Of a DNA stretch of 64,000 nucleotides, positions 24,623-33,283 are shown one piece after another. Within the stretch, counting starts at the first letter, position 1; each line of letters begins with the position of its first letter. The DNA comes from SIG480 sp045546975. GTDB lineage: Bacteria > Bacillota > Clostridia > Oscillospirales > JAAYXM01. The notes beneath the pieces are model-generated. The model was not told the DNA's origin. It did no database searches and was given only the letters and a program-made list of their open reading frames with translations. Position numbers and translations under genes: made by a program. Where the stretch lies: assembly GCA_045546975.1 (NCBI GenBank), contig JAZQDV010000008.1, positions 1-64,000 on the forward strand, in the 5' to 3' direction.

Positions 24623-25249
24623 TTACTTCGTCTTTGCAGGAACTTCTGTGTTTGCAAAAAGTGTCTGTGACATGAGCTGGCAAACGAGCTCGCGTGTTGC
24701 AAGGCTGTTAAGGTCAGCACTGATGTTTTCAAGGATACCTGTCTGGTCGCCAAGTCTCTTTACATTCTTAAGCCACTCGTTTCCAACAAGACCCTCTTCT
24801 TCAGCATCGTAACCAATGATGCAAAGAAGCATCTTTACAACAGCACCAACAGTGATGTTTCCGGCAGGTGCAAACTTGTTATCACCAACGCCGCTTACAA
24901 AGCCTTTATCAAAGCAGTAGTTTATGTAGCCCTTTGCCCATGCTACACTACCGTTGCCCTCAACGTCCTTAAATGAGCTTTCCTTGGCTGCATGAATTTC
25001 AGACTCGAGGTCTGCGCCAAAGTCAAAAACATAAGCCATTTTTGAGAACTCCGCACGGGTGATGTTCTTCTGCGGCTTAAATGAGCCGTCGGGATATCCT
25101 GAAACTATCTTGAGCTGAACAAGTCTGTCAACGGCAAGCTTGTACTCGGGCTTGATTGCGCTCTCATCGGTAAATGCAGCAAAAGAAACCATTGCAAGTG
25201 ACATTGCTACAACGAGAACAAGAGCAGTAATTCTTGAAAACTTTTTCAT
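24623..25249 (-). CDS. Small S-layer homology (SLH) domain protein
   Basis: Secreted protein expected to bind pyruvylated secondary cell-wall polymer. 208 aa. Signal peptide 1-24, then two SLH repeats: one with VSGYPDGSFKPQKNITRAEF (about 49-68), one with VSGVGDNKFAPAGNITVGA (about 113-131), then about 60 non-SLH residues. SLH proteins usually carry three repeats plus a large effector domain, so this one is minimal. It is driven by a perfect consensus promoter with GGAGGAG before the ATG, which suggests high expression. Confidence 0.85.
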   Translation of the reverse strand: MKKFSRITALVLVVAMSLAMVSFAAFTDESAIKPEYKLAVDRLVQLKIVSGYPDGSFKPQKNITRAEFSKMAYVFDFGADLESEIHAAKESSFKDVEGNGSVAWAKGYINYCFDKGFVSGVGDNKFAPAGNITVGAVVKMLLCIIGYDAEEEGLVGNEWLKNVKRLGDQTGILENISADLNSLATRELVCQLMSQTLFANTEVPAKTK

Positions 25250-25308
25250 AACTTTCTCCTCCTAAAAGCACTCCCATCAAAAGTGCATAATGCAAATATT
25301 GTATCTAA

Positions 25309-25337
25309 ATTATAAAGGATTGTCCGTAAATTGTCAA
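25309..25337 (-). promoter_or_regulatory. Perfect-consensus sigma-A promoter of the SLH gene
   Basis: Minus strand: TTGACA (25332-25337), 17-bp spacer, TATAAT (25309-25314). Leader of about 50 nt. Confidence 0.9.
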
Positions 25338-25340
25338 TAA

Positions 25341-25375
25341 AAACCCCGTGGAAGAAAAAACTTCCACGGGGTCTT
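25341..25375 (-). terminator. Terminator after the first GH36 gene
   Basis: ACCCCGTGGAAG (25343-25354) / CTTCCACGGGGT (25361-25372) with a T-rich tract in the minus direction, ending a few bases before the SLH promoter. Confidence 0.88.
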
Positions 25376-25410
25376 ATACTTATAAGAATAATCGAATAGG
25401 GTATATCTGC

Positions 25411-27447
25411 CTACTTTACCTCAAAGAAGAACTCCTTTGACATTCTGGGTTTATCGAATGTAAGCGAAAGCTCGGGCTCGGTGCAGGTGATGGTTGCACC
25501 TGTGTTTTCGTCTGTAAGCTCACAAAGCTTTCCGTCCTTCATAAACGGAAGCACGATCTCGAGTTTGTCTGACTCGCAGTCTTCCTGGCGGAATGCGAAG
25601 AGAACGCCCTTCTTTGTATCCGGGTCGTAGTATGCAAATGAAGTAAAGCCGCTCTTGTCCTCGTGGTCGTGCCACGGGGTGAGAACGTAGAACTCTTTGA
25701 GAAGGTAGGGGACTACTTCCTTCCATGTGCGGAGACCGTATCTTACCATATCCAAATCGAACTTCGGTTCCTTGACAAAACGTGCTTCAACATTGAGGAT
25801 AGGAAGATATGAGCATCTCCAGCTATATTCGTCCGTCGTGCCGGAAAGTCCGAGGTTATATACCTCTTCCTTCGTGCTTGCACCGTTGAACGGTACCCAC
25901 TTGTTAAAGCTTGTTGTCATTGAAAGTCTGAGAGCAGTAGAAGTTCTGTCCGCATCACTTCGAAGTATCGGAACACCACGGCGCATTGACTCAAGGTCGT
26001 TTCTTCCTCCACCCGATGCACAAGAGTCTACAAATCCGCAACCACCGTAGCTGAGGGTACACTTAATAATGTCATCCCACATTCTGTAGTGTGCATCTAT
26101 AAACTTGCACTCTGTAATACCGCGGCGGTTCTTGCCCTCGTGCTCGTCAAGGATTTTCCATGCAGAGCCCGGGTCTGTGTTGTTGTCCTCGCGGTACATT
26201 TCAATCTTGTTCTCGCGGAGCACCTTGCAAACGCGCTCAAGTGTCCACTTGTAGCATTCGGGGTCACCGAAGTTGTTTGAGATTGAAACTCTCTGGCGCT
26301 TGGTATCGTATGTAATAATCGCCCAGTCTTTATTATATCCGAAGTTCTTTGCAAGTTCGTGGTGATAGGTAATGCGCTCCGGCTCAAACCACATAAGTGT
26401 CTTCATGCCGTTTGCACGTGCAAAGTCTGTTGACTCAAGGAGTGTTTTGCCCGGCCACTTTTTTGGGTCAAGCTCCCATGCTCCGACGGTATACCACCAG
26501 TCGTGGTCGTCTGCCCACGGAATTGCACTTCCAAGGTCCGGTGCCTGATACCAGCCGGCATCAAGCCAGCGGAAGTCTACCTTACAATCCTCCTCTATCA
26601 TCTTTTCAAGAGACGGACGCCAAGTTTCATAAGTCTCATTAATACTTCCGTCAGAATACGGTCCCGGTGCATCAAAGCAAAGGTTACAGGTAGAGAACGG
26701 CTGCATGGAATTTCCCTCGGCATCAGCTTTGGGAAGGTTGTGTTCCATAAACCAGCTTCTCCAGAAGTTTGTTGCATAATGCTCGTCGCGTACTGTATAC
26801 GGTGCGACTACAAAAAGTGCCGTACGTATCTTTTCGCCCGGGCGGAGCACTGATCTGAGGTTGTTTACAGCGCCTGCGGTGTAAGTGGTCTTATCACCCT
26901 CTGCGACAAACTCTGCAGTCCATGTACCTGCCCAACCAATAGCAAGCATAACGCCGCCGTCGCCTATCTCGAGGTTGAAGTACGGGAAGTTGATGTGTGT
27001 TGCACGACCAGAGTCTGAAACGAACTTGATTTCCTTTTCCTCACAAAGGTCGCGCTCGTATACTTTATACTTGTTCTCGTGGTCACCGAGTGAGCCTTTG
27101 AGAATCGGTTTTGCACCGTCAAAGGTTACGGTTGTCTTTACCTCGGAAAGAAGCTTTGTATCAGCGTTTCCCTTATTTTCGAAGCTGAAGGTCCACTCTG
27201 TTACTCCGTGGCTATAGTAATGTGTGAGTTTTACGTGTACCATAAGCTCACTGAGAAGCTCAAAGGATACGTTTACTGTTTCCTTGTCCCCTTCGGTTAC
27301 AGTTTCTTCACTCTTTTTTACGAAGCCTTCACCGAATCCCTCGTACTTTGTTCCGTCATAAATAAATGAAATCGGAAATTTCGAATAATCAGCTTTCAGG
27401 CTTTTATACCATTCGTCTGCTTTTTTGTTTGAATAGTTTCTTGGCAT
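25411..27447 (-). CDS. GH36-type alpha-galactosidase-like glycosidase (copy 1)
   Basis: Predicted retaining glycosidase of the GH36/melibiase clan, cytoplasmic (no signal peptide). 678 aa. A beta-sandwich N-terminal domain leads a TIM barrel with FRWLDAGWY, LMWFEPERI, Y-R-E-D-N-N-T-D (nucleophile Asp421) and C-A-S-G-G-G-R-N-D (acid/base Asp484). The motif around the nucleophile differs from the usual K-W-D of classical AgaA/MelA enzymes, so the exact substrate is open. ATG 27447 (GGGG 10 nt upstream) aligns with the start of copy 2; a GTG two codons earlier is less likely. Confidence 0.88.
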   Translation of the reverse strand: MPRNYSNKKADEWYKSLKADYSKFPISFIYDGTKYEGFGEGFVKKSEETVTEGDKETVNVSFELLSELMVHVKLTHYYSHGVTEWTFSFENKGNADTKLLSEVKTTVTFDGAKPILKGSLGDHENKYKVYERDLCEEKEIKFVSDSGRATHINFPYFNLEIGDGGVMLAIGWAGTWTAEFVAEGDKTTYTAGAVNNLRSVLRPGEKIRTALFVVAPYTVRDEHYATNFWRSWFMEHNLPKADAEGNSMQPFSTCNLCFDAPGPYSDGSINETYETWRPSLEKMIEEDCKVDFRWLDAGWYQAPDLGSAIPWADDHDWWYTVGAWELDPKKWPGKTLLESTDFARANGMKTLMWFEPERITYHHELAKNFGYNKDWAIITYDTKRQRVSISNNFGDPECYKWTLERVCKVLRENKIEMYREDNNTDPGSAWKILDEHEGKNRRGITECKFIDAHYRMWDDIIKCTLSYGGCGFVDSCASGGGRNDLESMRRGVPILRSDADRTSTALRLSMTTSFNKWVPFNGASTKEEVYNLGLSGTTDEYSWRCSYLPILNVEARFVKEPKFDLDMVRYGLRTWKEVVPYLLKEFYVLTPWHDHEDKSGFTSFAYYDPDTKKGVLFAFRQEDCESDKLEIVLPFMKDGKLCELTDENTGATITCTEPELSLTFDKPRMSKEFFFEVK

Positions 27448-27494
27448 TTTCACTTTCCCCTTTACGAGACAAATTGATACTTATGTACAGTTTA

Positions 27495-27523
27495 ATTATA
27501 ATATAGCTTTCCTTAAATATCAA
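27495..27523 (-). promoter_or_regulatory. Sigma-A promoter of GH36 copy 1
   Basis: Minus strand: TTGATA (27518-27523), 17-bp spacer, TATAAT (27495-27500). The gene therefore need not depend on the upstream permease transcript. Confidence 0.8.
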
Positions 27524-27533
27524 CAAAAATATC

Positions 27534-28397
27534 TTACAGAAACATGCACGTGCCTACAGCACAAACGCCAATTGCGATTATCTGCCGTTTTGAGAGCTTT
27601 TCCTTGAAGAACACTCTTCCCGCAAGAGCCGACAAGATTACATTTCCTCCCGTAATCAGGGGGAACAGGACGCCTGCAGGAATATTTATTGCGCCATAGA
27701 GCTGGAACAGGAATCCGAGAGTCGTCATTACCGAAGCAATCGTTACGATAAGCAAAACCGGTTTTTTATTCTCTGCAGAAACACTTTCGCTTTTATTCCT
27801 GAAAACCAAAAACAGCGGCAGGCAGATGAGCGCTCTTATGAGCGAAGACCAGAAAATAAAATCGTTCGTGTTTATCGCTCTTGCATCTATCTGATGTATC
27901 TTTGAGGTTATACTTACAAGTCCGTTGAGCACAAATACCGCGATACACAAAAATATCTCACGGCTCTGCTTTTTGCCCTTTTGTGCATTCATTATAACGA
28001 GAGCGGCAGTTATTACAACAATTCCTATAGTTCTGGGGACAGTCAGTTCTTCACCCAAAAAGGCAATTCCATAGATGTACGGAAGAATCATTCCGCCAGA
28101 CATAAGAAACACCGTATATAAAGCAAGTGTTCCTTTTTTCAGTATGGCAAAGCTTATCAGAAGATACGCGGTTGCAAAAACCGTCTTTAGAAAAGCCATA
28201 ACAAGTGAATACACTGAGCATTCAACGGTAAAGCCCGATACTACCAAAAACAGTACTGCGGAAATCGCACCGAGAAGCATAGAGTATTTAAGACTCTCCG
28301 CCATTGATGACCCGCGTCTTTTCTGATACTCCTTTTGTGCCAAAAATCCTACCGTTGTAGATAGGTCAGACAACAGTATCAATAAATAATCCATCAT
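27534..28397 (-). CDS. DMT/EamA-type permease
   Basis: 287 aa with ten hydrophobic segments in two homologous halves, the drug/metabolite transporter (EamA) fold. It starts 1 nt after the stop of GH36 copy 2, with AGGTGA inside the end of that gene, so the two are translationally coupled. Location between two glycosidases suggests it carries a sugar or oligosaccharide, or exports a by-product. Family members range from sugar uptake to metabolite efflux, so direction is not known. Confidence 0.85.
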   Translation of the reverse strand: MMDYLLILLSDLSTTVGFLAQKEYQKRRGSSMAESLKYSMLLGAISAVLFLVVSGFTVECSVYSLVMAFLKTVFATAYLLISFAILKKGTLALYTVFLMSGGMILPYIYGIAFLGEELTVPRTIGIVVITAALVIMNAQKGKKQSREIFLCIAVFVLNGLVSITSKIHQIDARAINTNDFIFWSSLIRALICLPLFLVFRNKSESVSAENKKPVLLIVTIASVMTTLGFLFQLYGAINIPAGVLFPLITGGNVILSALAGRVFFKEKLSKRQIIAIGVCAVGTCMFL

Positions 28398-28398
28398 A

Positions 28399-30444
28399 TT
28401 ACTTCACCTCAAAGAAAAATTCTTTTGATGTTCTGGGGCCGTCAAATGTAATCGAAAGCGCGGGCTCCGTACAGGTAAATACGTTTCCGTCATCCTCGTC
28501 GGTAAACGTGCAGCTTACTCCGTCCTTCATGAACGGAAGCTCAAGAGAAAGCGTGTCGTTTTCACACTCCTCACGACGGAACGCGAAGAGAACGCCTTTC
28601 TTTGTATCAGGGTCATAGTATGCAAATGAGGTAAAGCCGGTCTTATCCACATGGCTATGCCATGGGGTAAGGACATAAAACTCTTTGAGGAGATATGAGG
28701 ATATTTCCCTCCACCTCTTCATACCGTATCGGAGCATATCAAAGTCCGGCTGAGGTTCAAGTGAAAACCGTGTTTTTAGCCTTAGTGCCGGGAGATATGA
28801 GCATCTCCAGGTATATTTGTCGGTATAGTTGCTTGTTATGCCAAGCTCCGGATTTTCTTCACGGATACTTGCACCGCAGAACGGTATCCACTTATTGAAG
28901 CTTGTTGTCATCGAAAGCCTGAGGCATGAGGAGATGCCGTCCGCATCGCTTCGGAGAAGCGGAAGACCGCGACGCATGGACTCAAGGTCATTTCTGCCGC
29001 CACCGGCAGCACACGAGTCTACAAACGCACATCCGCCATAGCTCTTTGTGCAATCGCGAATCTCATCCCACATTCTGTAGTGAGCATCGATAAACTTACA
29101 TTCCGTAATACCGCGTCGGTTCTTGCCCTCGTAGGTGTCCTTGATTTTCCAGGCACTTTGCGGGTCGGTATTGTTATCCTCGCGGTACAATTCTATCTTG
29201 TTTTCACGCAAAATCTTGCAAATTCGGTCAACGGTCCATCTGTAGCAGTCGGGATCTCCGAAGTTGTTTGAGATTGAAACTCTCTGGCGCTTTGTATCGT
29301 ATGTAACAATGGCCCATTCCGGATTATAGCCGAAATTCTTTTCCATATCCTGAAGATGAGTTATTCTCTCCGGCTCAAACCACATAAGAGTCTTCATTCC
29401 ATGCTCGCGTGCAAACTCGGTGGATTCAAGAAGAGTTTTCCCCGGCCACTTTTTCTCATCAAGCTCCCACGCACCGACAGTATACCACCAGTCATGGTCG
29501 TCTGCCCACGGTGTTGCGCTTTCAAGGTCGGGAGAAATGTACCAGCCGGCATCAAGCCAGCGGTAGTCCACCTTGATATCCTCTTCAATCATCTTTTCAA
29601 GAGTCGGGCGCCAGGTCTTGTAGTTCTCGTTTATGCTTCCGTCAGAGTACGGCGGAGGCGCATCGAAGGCAAGGTTTGCCGTAGAAAACGGCGGTATGGG
29701 GTTTCCCTCGGCATCTGCCTTGGGTATGTTGTGCTCCATAAACCAGCTTCTCCAGAAGTTTGTGGCGTAGTGTTCATCACGCACGGTATACGGTGCATAT
29801 ACGAAAAGTGCCGTTCTTATCCTCTCACCCGGTTTCAGGTAAGAAGAAAGGTTTATTACAGAGCTTGCCGTATATCTCGTCTCATCACCGTTTGTGACAA
29901 AGTCCGCTCTCCAGGTTCCCGCCCAGCCAATAGCAAGCATCGCACCGCCGTCGCCGTATTCCAAATTGAAATACGGGAAGTTTATATGTGTTGCACGTCC
30001 CGTATCAGATACAAAGCTTACGCCCTCTTCTTCCTTTGACAAATCGCGGAAATATGCGGCATACTTGTTGTCGTGGTCGCCGAGCGAACCTCTGAGAATG
30101 GGGTTTTCACCTTTTAATACCATCTCCGTCTTCGGCTCACTGATTACTTTTGTATCCGAATCCGTATCGTTTGCAAACTCCACCGTCCACTCAGTAACAC
30201 CGTGGCTATAGTAATGAGAAAGCTTTAAGCTTACAGTGAGCTCACCTTTAAGGTCAAACTGAATATATACAGTCTCCCGTCCGCCCTCTTCACACACTCG
30301 ACGGCTCTTCTCCTTAAAGTCTTCAGAGCCGAAGCCTTCGTACTTAATTCCTCCGTATATGAATGAAAACGGAAATCTTTCCATATTCTCTTTTACGCAT
30401 TTATACCATAATTGCGCACTTTTGTTAGTATAGTTTCTTGGCAT
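28399..30444 (-). CDS. GH36-type alpha-galactosidase-like glycosidase (copy 2)
   Basis: Paralogue of the gene at 25411-27447: 681 aa, with nearly identical motif positions (Asp423 in Y-R-E-D-N-N-T-D; Asp486 in C-A-A-G-G-G-R-N-D; LMWFEPERI at 353-361). The N-terminal 120 residues and the last 150 differ most, so the two may have distinct substrates. First gene of the minus-strand locus, divergent from the AraC regulator. Its -10 TATAAT (30503-30508) lacks a good -35, as expected for an activator-dependent promoter. Confidence 0.88.
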   Translation of the reverse strand: MPRNYTNKSAQLWYKCVKENMERFPFSFIYGGIKYEGFGSEDFKEKSRRVCEEGGRETVYIQFDLKGELTVSLKLSHYYSHGVTEWTVEFANDTDSDTKVISEPKTEMVLKGENPILRGSLGDHDNKYAAYFRDLSKEEEGVSFVSDTGRATHINFPYFNLEYGDGGAMLAIGWAGTWRADFVTNGDETRYTASSVINLSSYLKPGERIRTALFVYAPYTVRDEHYATNFWRSWFMEHNIPKADAEGNPIPPFSTANLAFDAPPPYSDGSINENYKTWRPTLEKMIEEDIKVDYRWLDAGWYISPDLESATPWADDHDWWYTVGAWELDEKKWPGKTLLESTEFAREHGMKTLMWFEPERITHLQDMEKNFGYNPEWAIVTYDTKRQRVSISNNFGDPDCYRWTVDRICKILRENKIELYREDNNTDPQSAWKIKDTYEGKNRRGITECKFIDAHYRMWDEIRDCTKSYGGCAFVDSCAAGGGRNDLESMRRGLPLLRSDADGISSCLRLSMTTSFNKWIPFCGASIREENPELGITSNYTDKYTWRCSYLPALRLKTRFSLEPQPDFDMLRYGMKRWREISSYLLKEFYVLTPWHSHVDKTGFTSFAYYDPDTKKGVLFAFRREECENDTLSLELPFMKDGVSCTFTDEDDGNVFTCTEPALSITFDGPRTSKEFFFEVK

Positions 30445-30455
30445 TTTTATCCCTC

Positions 30456-30484
30456 TTTACAAAGTACTTTTACAATGGTATAAT
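30456..30484 (+). promoter_or_regulatory. Sigma-A promoter of the AraC-family gene
   Basis: -35 TTTACA (30456-30461), 17-bp spacer, extended -10 TGG-TATAAT (30479-30484). It places the start downstream of the in-frame codons at 30438, supporting ATG 30555. Confidence 0.75.
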
Positions 30485-30502
30485 AGCACAAATAAATTTT
30501 CT

Positions 30503-30508
30503 ATTATA
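30503..30508 (-). promoter_or_regulatory. -10 box of GH36 copy 2 (weak -35)
   Basis: TATAAT on the minus strand with GTATTT at the -35 distance (30526-30531). The poor -35 and the 110-bp divergent region shared with an AraC gene suggest activation by that regulator. Confidence 0.5.
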
Positions 30509-30554
30509 CGCTTCTTTATGTCATAAAATACAAAATTTGTGTCAGGTGTTTGTT

Positions 30555-31388
30555 ATGGATGTATTCCCCCCAACAAAAAGTGTGATTGAATCTTTTTCAA
30601 TCGGCATAAATGTTTCCCATAAAAACAAGCAGTATATATTGGGAAAAACGCATATTGACGATGCCCATTTGCATAATTGCTATGAGGTGTATTTCAATGT
30701 CTCGGGAGACGTATCTTTCTTGGTTGAAAACACTCTCTACCCCATAAACGCAGGAGATGTAATCATCACACGCCCAAACGAAATTCATCATTGCATATAT
30801 AATAAGGACTGCGTTCACGAGCATTTTTGCCTGTGGCTTGTCGCAAACGGCAACTGCGGAGATCTCTGGGATGTCTTCACGAAAAGAGAAAAGGGTGAAG
30901 ACTGCCGGATTTGTCTTGACGAGCCTGAGAAGGAACAGATGAAAAAGTTTTTTACGACACTTTACCTGGCTTATGAAAAAGGTACTCAGAACAATCTTGA
31001 ACCTACGCTCGCACTTTATTCCCTGCTTTCCATGATAACAAAGGGTTTTGAAAGAAAGGCACCGTCCGCTAAAATGCCGCCCCTTCTCACCGCAGCTATC
31101 GAATATATAAATTCACACCTTTCCGAAAACTGTATATGCGAGGACCTGGCAGCAAGAGTATATACGAGCCGTTCTACGCTCTACCGCCTTTTCAAGGATT
31201 TTCTGGGCATCTCTCCCGCAAAATACATAGAGGCAAAGCGTATGTCTCTTGCAAAAACTTTGCTTGCGGAGAAATTACCGCTTATGGAAATATGCACCGC
31301 TTGCGGATATACCGACTGCTCGCACTTTATCTCCGTATTCAAGAAGCGATTCGGCGTAACTCCCTACAAATATCAAAAGAAACTATAA
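30555..31388 (+). CDS. AraC/XylS-family transcriptional regulator
   Basis: 277 aa. N-terminal cupin-like sensor (HLHNCYEVYF, VENTLYPINAGDVIITRP) and C-terminal double helix-turn-helix (EDLAARVYTSRSTLYRLF, then MEICTACGYTDCSHFISVFK). Likely senses a sugar or sugar derivative and controls the divergent GH36 operon. The ATG at 30555 has AGGTG 8 nt upstream; the longer frame start at 30438 lies before the promoter. A perfect hairpin terminator follows the stop. Confidence 0.92.
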   Translation: MDVFPPTKSVIESFSIGINVSHKNKQYILGKTHIDDAHLHNCYEVYFNVSGDVSFLVENTLYPINAGDVIITRPNEIHHCIYNKDCVHEHFCLWLVANGNCGDLWDVFTKREKGEDCRICLDEPEKEQMKKFFTTLYLAYEKGTQNNLEPTLALYSLLSMITKGFERKAPSAKMPPLLTAAIEYINSHLSENCICEDLAARVYTSRSTLYRLFKDFLGISPAKYIEAKRMSLAKTLLAEKLPLMEICTACGYTDCSHFISVFKKRFGVTPYKYQKKL

Positions 31389-31416
31389 AGGGTGTCGCTA
31401 TGAAGCGACACCCTTT
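31387..31416. terminator. Bidirectional terminator hairpin related to the 303-bp element
   Basis: AAAGGGTGTCGCT / AGCGACACCCTTT stem with a 4-nt loop (ATGA). Its minus strand contains GGGTGTCGCTTCATAG, the same 16 bases found at 3684-3699 in the outer stem of the 303-bp element. Confidence 0.75.
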
Positions 31417-31426
31417 AGCCTGTTTC

Positions 31427-32542
31427 TTATAAGCTGCTTTTTTCTACCTTGTTCGAGGCTATGATTTTTTCCTTGTCATTGAAAATGACCTCTATACCGT
31501 CATCGTCGAATATAATTCCGCTGCCGCCGAAGTAACGTGTTTTTCTGTCCATCTCGGATGCTAAAACAACGGTGCAGGGCTGACCGAGTGCATCGTTTTC
31601 TCCTCCCACCTCATCAAAGGAATATTTGTGCTTATGTCCACAAAGCATTATGTCGGGAGAGATTTCTTCCCCGAGAAGCTTTGCCCAGTAAGCATACCGC
31701 TCCTCTTCTATATCAAACGGTGGCTTGAAGTGTCGCGTAAACGGAATATGAGAAACGATAATTCTATGCTTTATATCTTCTTTCATATACCCGTCCTTAT
31801 CAGAGGTTATGCTTTCAATAAACCTTGTCTCCCGCTCACGGAACGCCTTGAAGCACGCTGTGTTTCCGTACTCGTCAAAGCTGTCCTCTTTGTCCTCTCC
31901 GCAGTCAAGCACAAGCCCCCATATGTCTCCGAGCGTGAACGAAAAATATGTGTCTCCGCAAGAAGACGGAAAAATCTCCGTCGTCTTTTCCGCAAAGCTC
32001 CCTCTTGTGTCGTGGTTTCCTCTTGCGTACACTACAGGGATTCTTCCTCCCGTAATCTCCGCAAGAAGCTCATATATCATATCGAGGTTTTCCGCCTCAC
32101 CGCTATGTTCGGCAAGGTCTCCGTTTGATATGAGAAAATCAATTCTGCCGTATTTTTCCTCAAAGAGCGAAACAGCCGCCTTTGCCTCTTCAAAAAGCCC
32201 GTGAACATCGGAGATGTGGTATGCCGTCTTTCTTCCGCCCTTTTTAACGGGAGAAAACTTATAGCTTTTCTCCTCTGCTTCGGCTGTTTCCGTAAAATAC
32301 GGTTTTCTTTCCACCACATTACGGCAACAAACGGTATACTCTCCCGCATTTTCAAGCTCGGTTGACGGAACGGTAATCTTGTGATATTTTGAGGATGAGC
32401 GCATAACGCCACTTATCTCGCTTGCATAGCTTTTGTTACCTATTTTAATCTGTACCAGAGCTTCACTTTTTACACATACCGTTATCTGATATGTGTCCCC
32501 CACCGCAAAGACCACGGGGCTCGTTTTCAAAGCAGTTTCCAT
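31427..32542 (-). CDS. Metallophosphoesterase with N-terminal accessory domain
   Basis: 371 aa. An N-terminal beta-sandwich-like region (1-110) precedes a calcineurin-like phosphoesterase domain with HISDVHG, NGDLAEH, ARGNHD and CGHKH. These are the metal-binding motifs in the normal order. Cytoplasmic, no signal peptide. The ATG at 32542 lies 8 nt after the stop of the upstream phosphoesterase gene and has AAGGTGA. The longer frame start would overlap that gene. Substrate unknown. Confidence 0.85.
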   Translation of the reverse strand: METALKTSPVVFAVGDTYQITVCVKSEALVQIKIGNKSYASEISGVMRSSSKYHKITVPSTELENAGEYTVCCRNVVERKPYFTETAEAEEKSYKFSPVKKGGRKTAYHISDVHGLFEEAKAAVSLFEEKYGRIDFLISNGDLAEHSGEAENLDMIYELLAEITGGRIPVVYARGNHDTRGSFAEKTTEIFPSSCGDTYFSFTLGDIWGLVLDCGEDKEDSFDEYGNTACFKAFRERETRFIESITSDKDGYMKEDIKHRIIVSHIPFTRHFKPPFDIEEERYAYWAKLLGEEISPDIMLCGHKHKYSFDEVGGENDALGQPCTVVLASEMDRKTRYFGGSGIIFDDDGIEVIFNDKEKIIASNKVEKSSL

Positions 32543-32552
32543 AGCGTTCACC

Positions 32553-33257
32553 TTATATTTCCATAATCTTGTAATAATCTTCTTCCACTTCGCACATTGC
32601 ACGGAGAGTGTGATACTCCACACCGCCAAGGACTATGTCGTGCCCTTCGTGGTAATGCCCCTGAACTACTCTTTTCACTTTTCCGGAGTTTTCGATAAGC
32701 TCTCGTATCTCCGAGGCATTTTTTATAATGTGCCATTCCTGAACCTCAGGGTCGAGATTCTGGTGCAGGAAGATATACACATTCCCGACCGTCTCGTCAA
32801 GGAGCTTTGTAAGAGCTATCCGCTGATCTTCGAGCAGGTTTGCGTCCTTCCAATCCACATTTCCACGCGAATAAACAGTCCCGTCGGCATAAAAATTTGC
32901 ATCGAGGAAAACAAGCGTGTTTTCTCCAAAGGACATCGAAAACGGAGGATATGCGCCACCCGTGTATGTATCAAACTCCTCTCGTGTAAAATTCTGGTAG
33001 TCGTGGTTTCCCATAAGGCTTATAAACGGGATTCCGTATGAGCGGATAAGCTCTGTAATTTCTTTTATCTTTTTGATGTTTTTTTCTGTATCGTCACAGT
33101 CGTCAACAAGGTCACCCAAAGAGATCACAAGGTCACAATCGCGAAAATTCTCCATTGCGTTTTTTATTTTTTCGAAAGATTGGCGCGGAAATCTTGTTCC
33201 CGAGCAGGTTGTCTCCTTATCACAATAATGCGAATCTGTAAAAAGACCGATTTTCAT
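32553..33257 (-). CDS. Metallophosphoesterase
   Basis: 234 aa calcineurin-like phosphoesterase: FTDSHY (Asp/His), SLGDLVDD, MGNHDY and GHYHEG in order. It resembles alkaline phosphatase-like and cyclic-nucleotide phosphodiesterase members, but the substrate cannot be read. ATG 33257 has GGAAG 8 nt upstream; a GTG three codons earlier overlaps that site. It lies between a VOC gene (26-nt gap) and a second phosphoesterase (10-nt gap). Confidence 0.87.
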   Translation of the reverse strand: MKIGLFTDSHYCDKETTCSGTRFPRQSFEKIKNAMENFRDCDLVISLGDLVDDCDDTEKNIKKIKEITELIRSYGIPFISLMGNHDYQNFTREEFDTYTGGAYPPFSMSFGENTLVFLDANFYADGTVYSRGNVDWKDANLLEDQRIALTKLLDETVGNVYIFLHQNLDPEVQEWHIIKNASEIRELIENSGKVKRVVQGHYHEGHDIVLGGVEYHTLRAMCEVEEDYYKIMEI

Positions 33258-33283
33258 ATATGACACTTCCTTTGTGCAGTGTT

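Noticed and set aside
27534..28397. DMT permease as sugar importer
   Set aside because: Location suggests it, but the family includes exporters and drug transporters, and nothing in the sequence shows direction or ligand.
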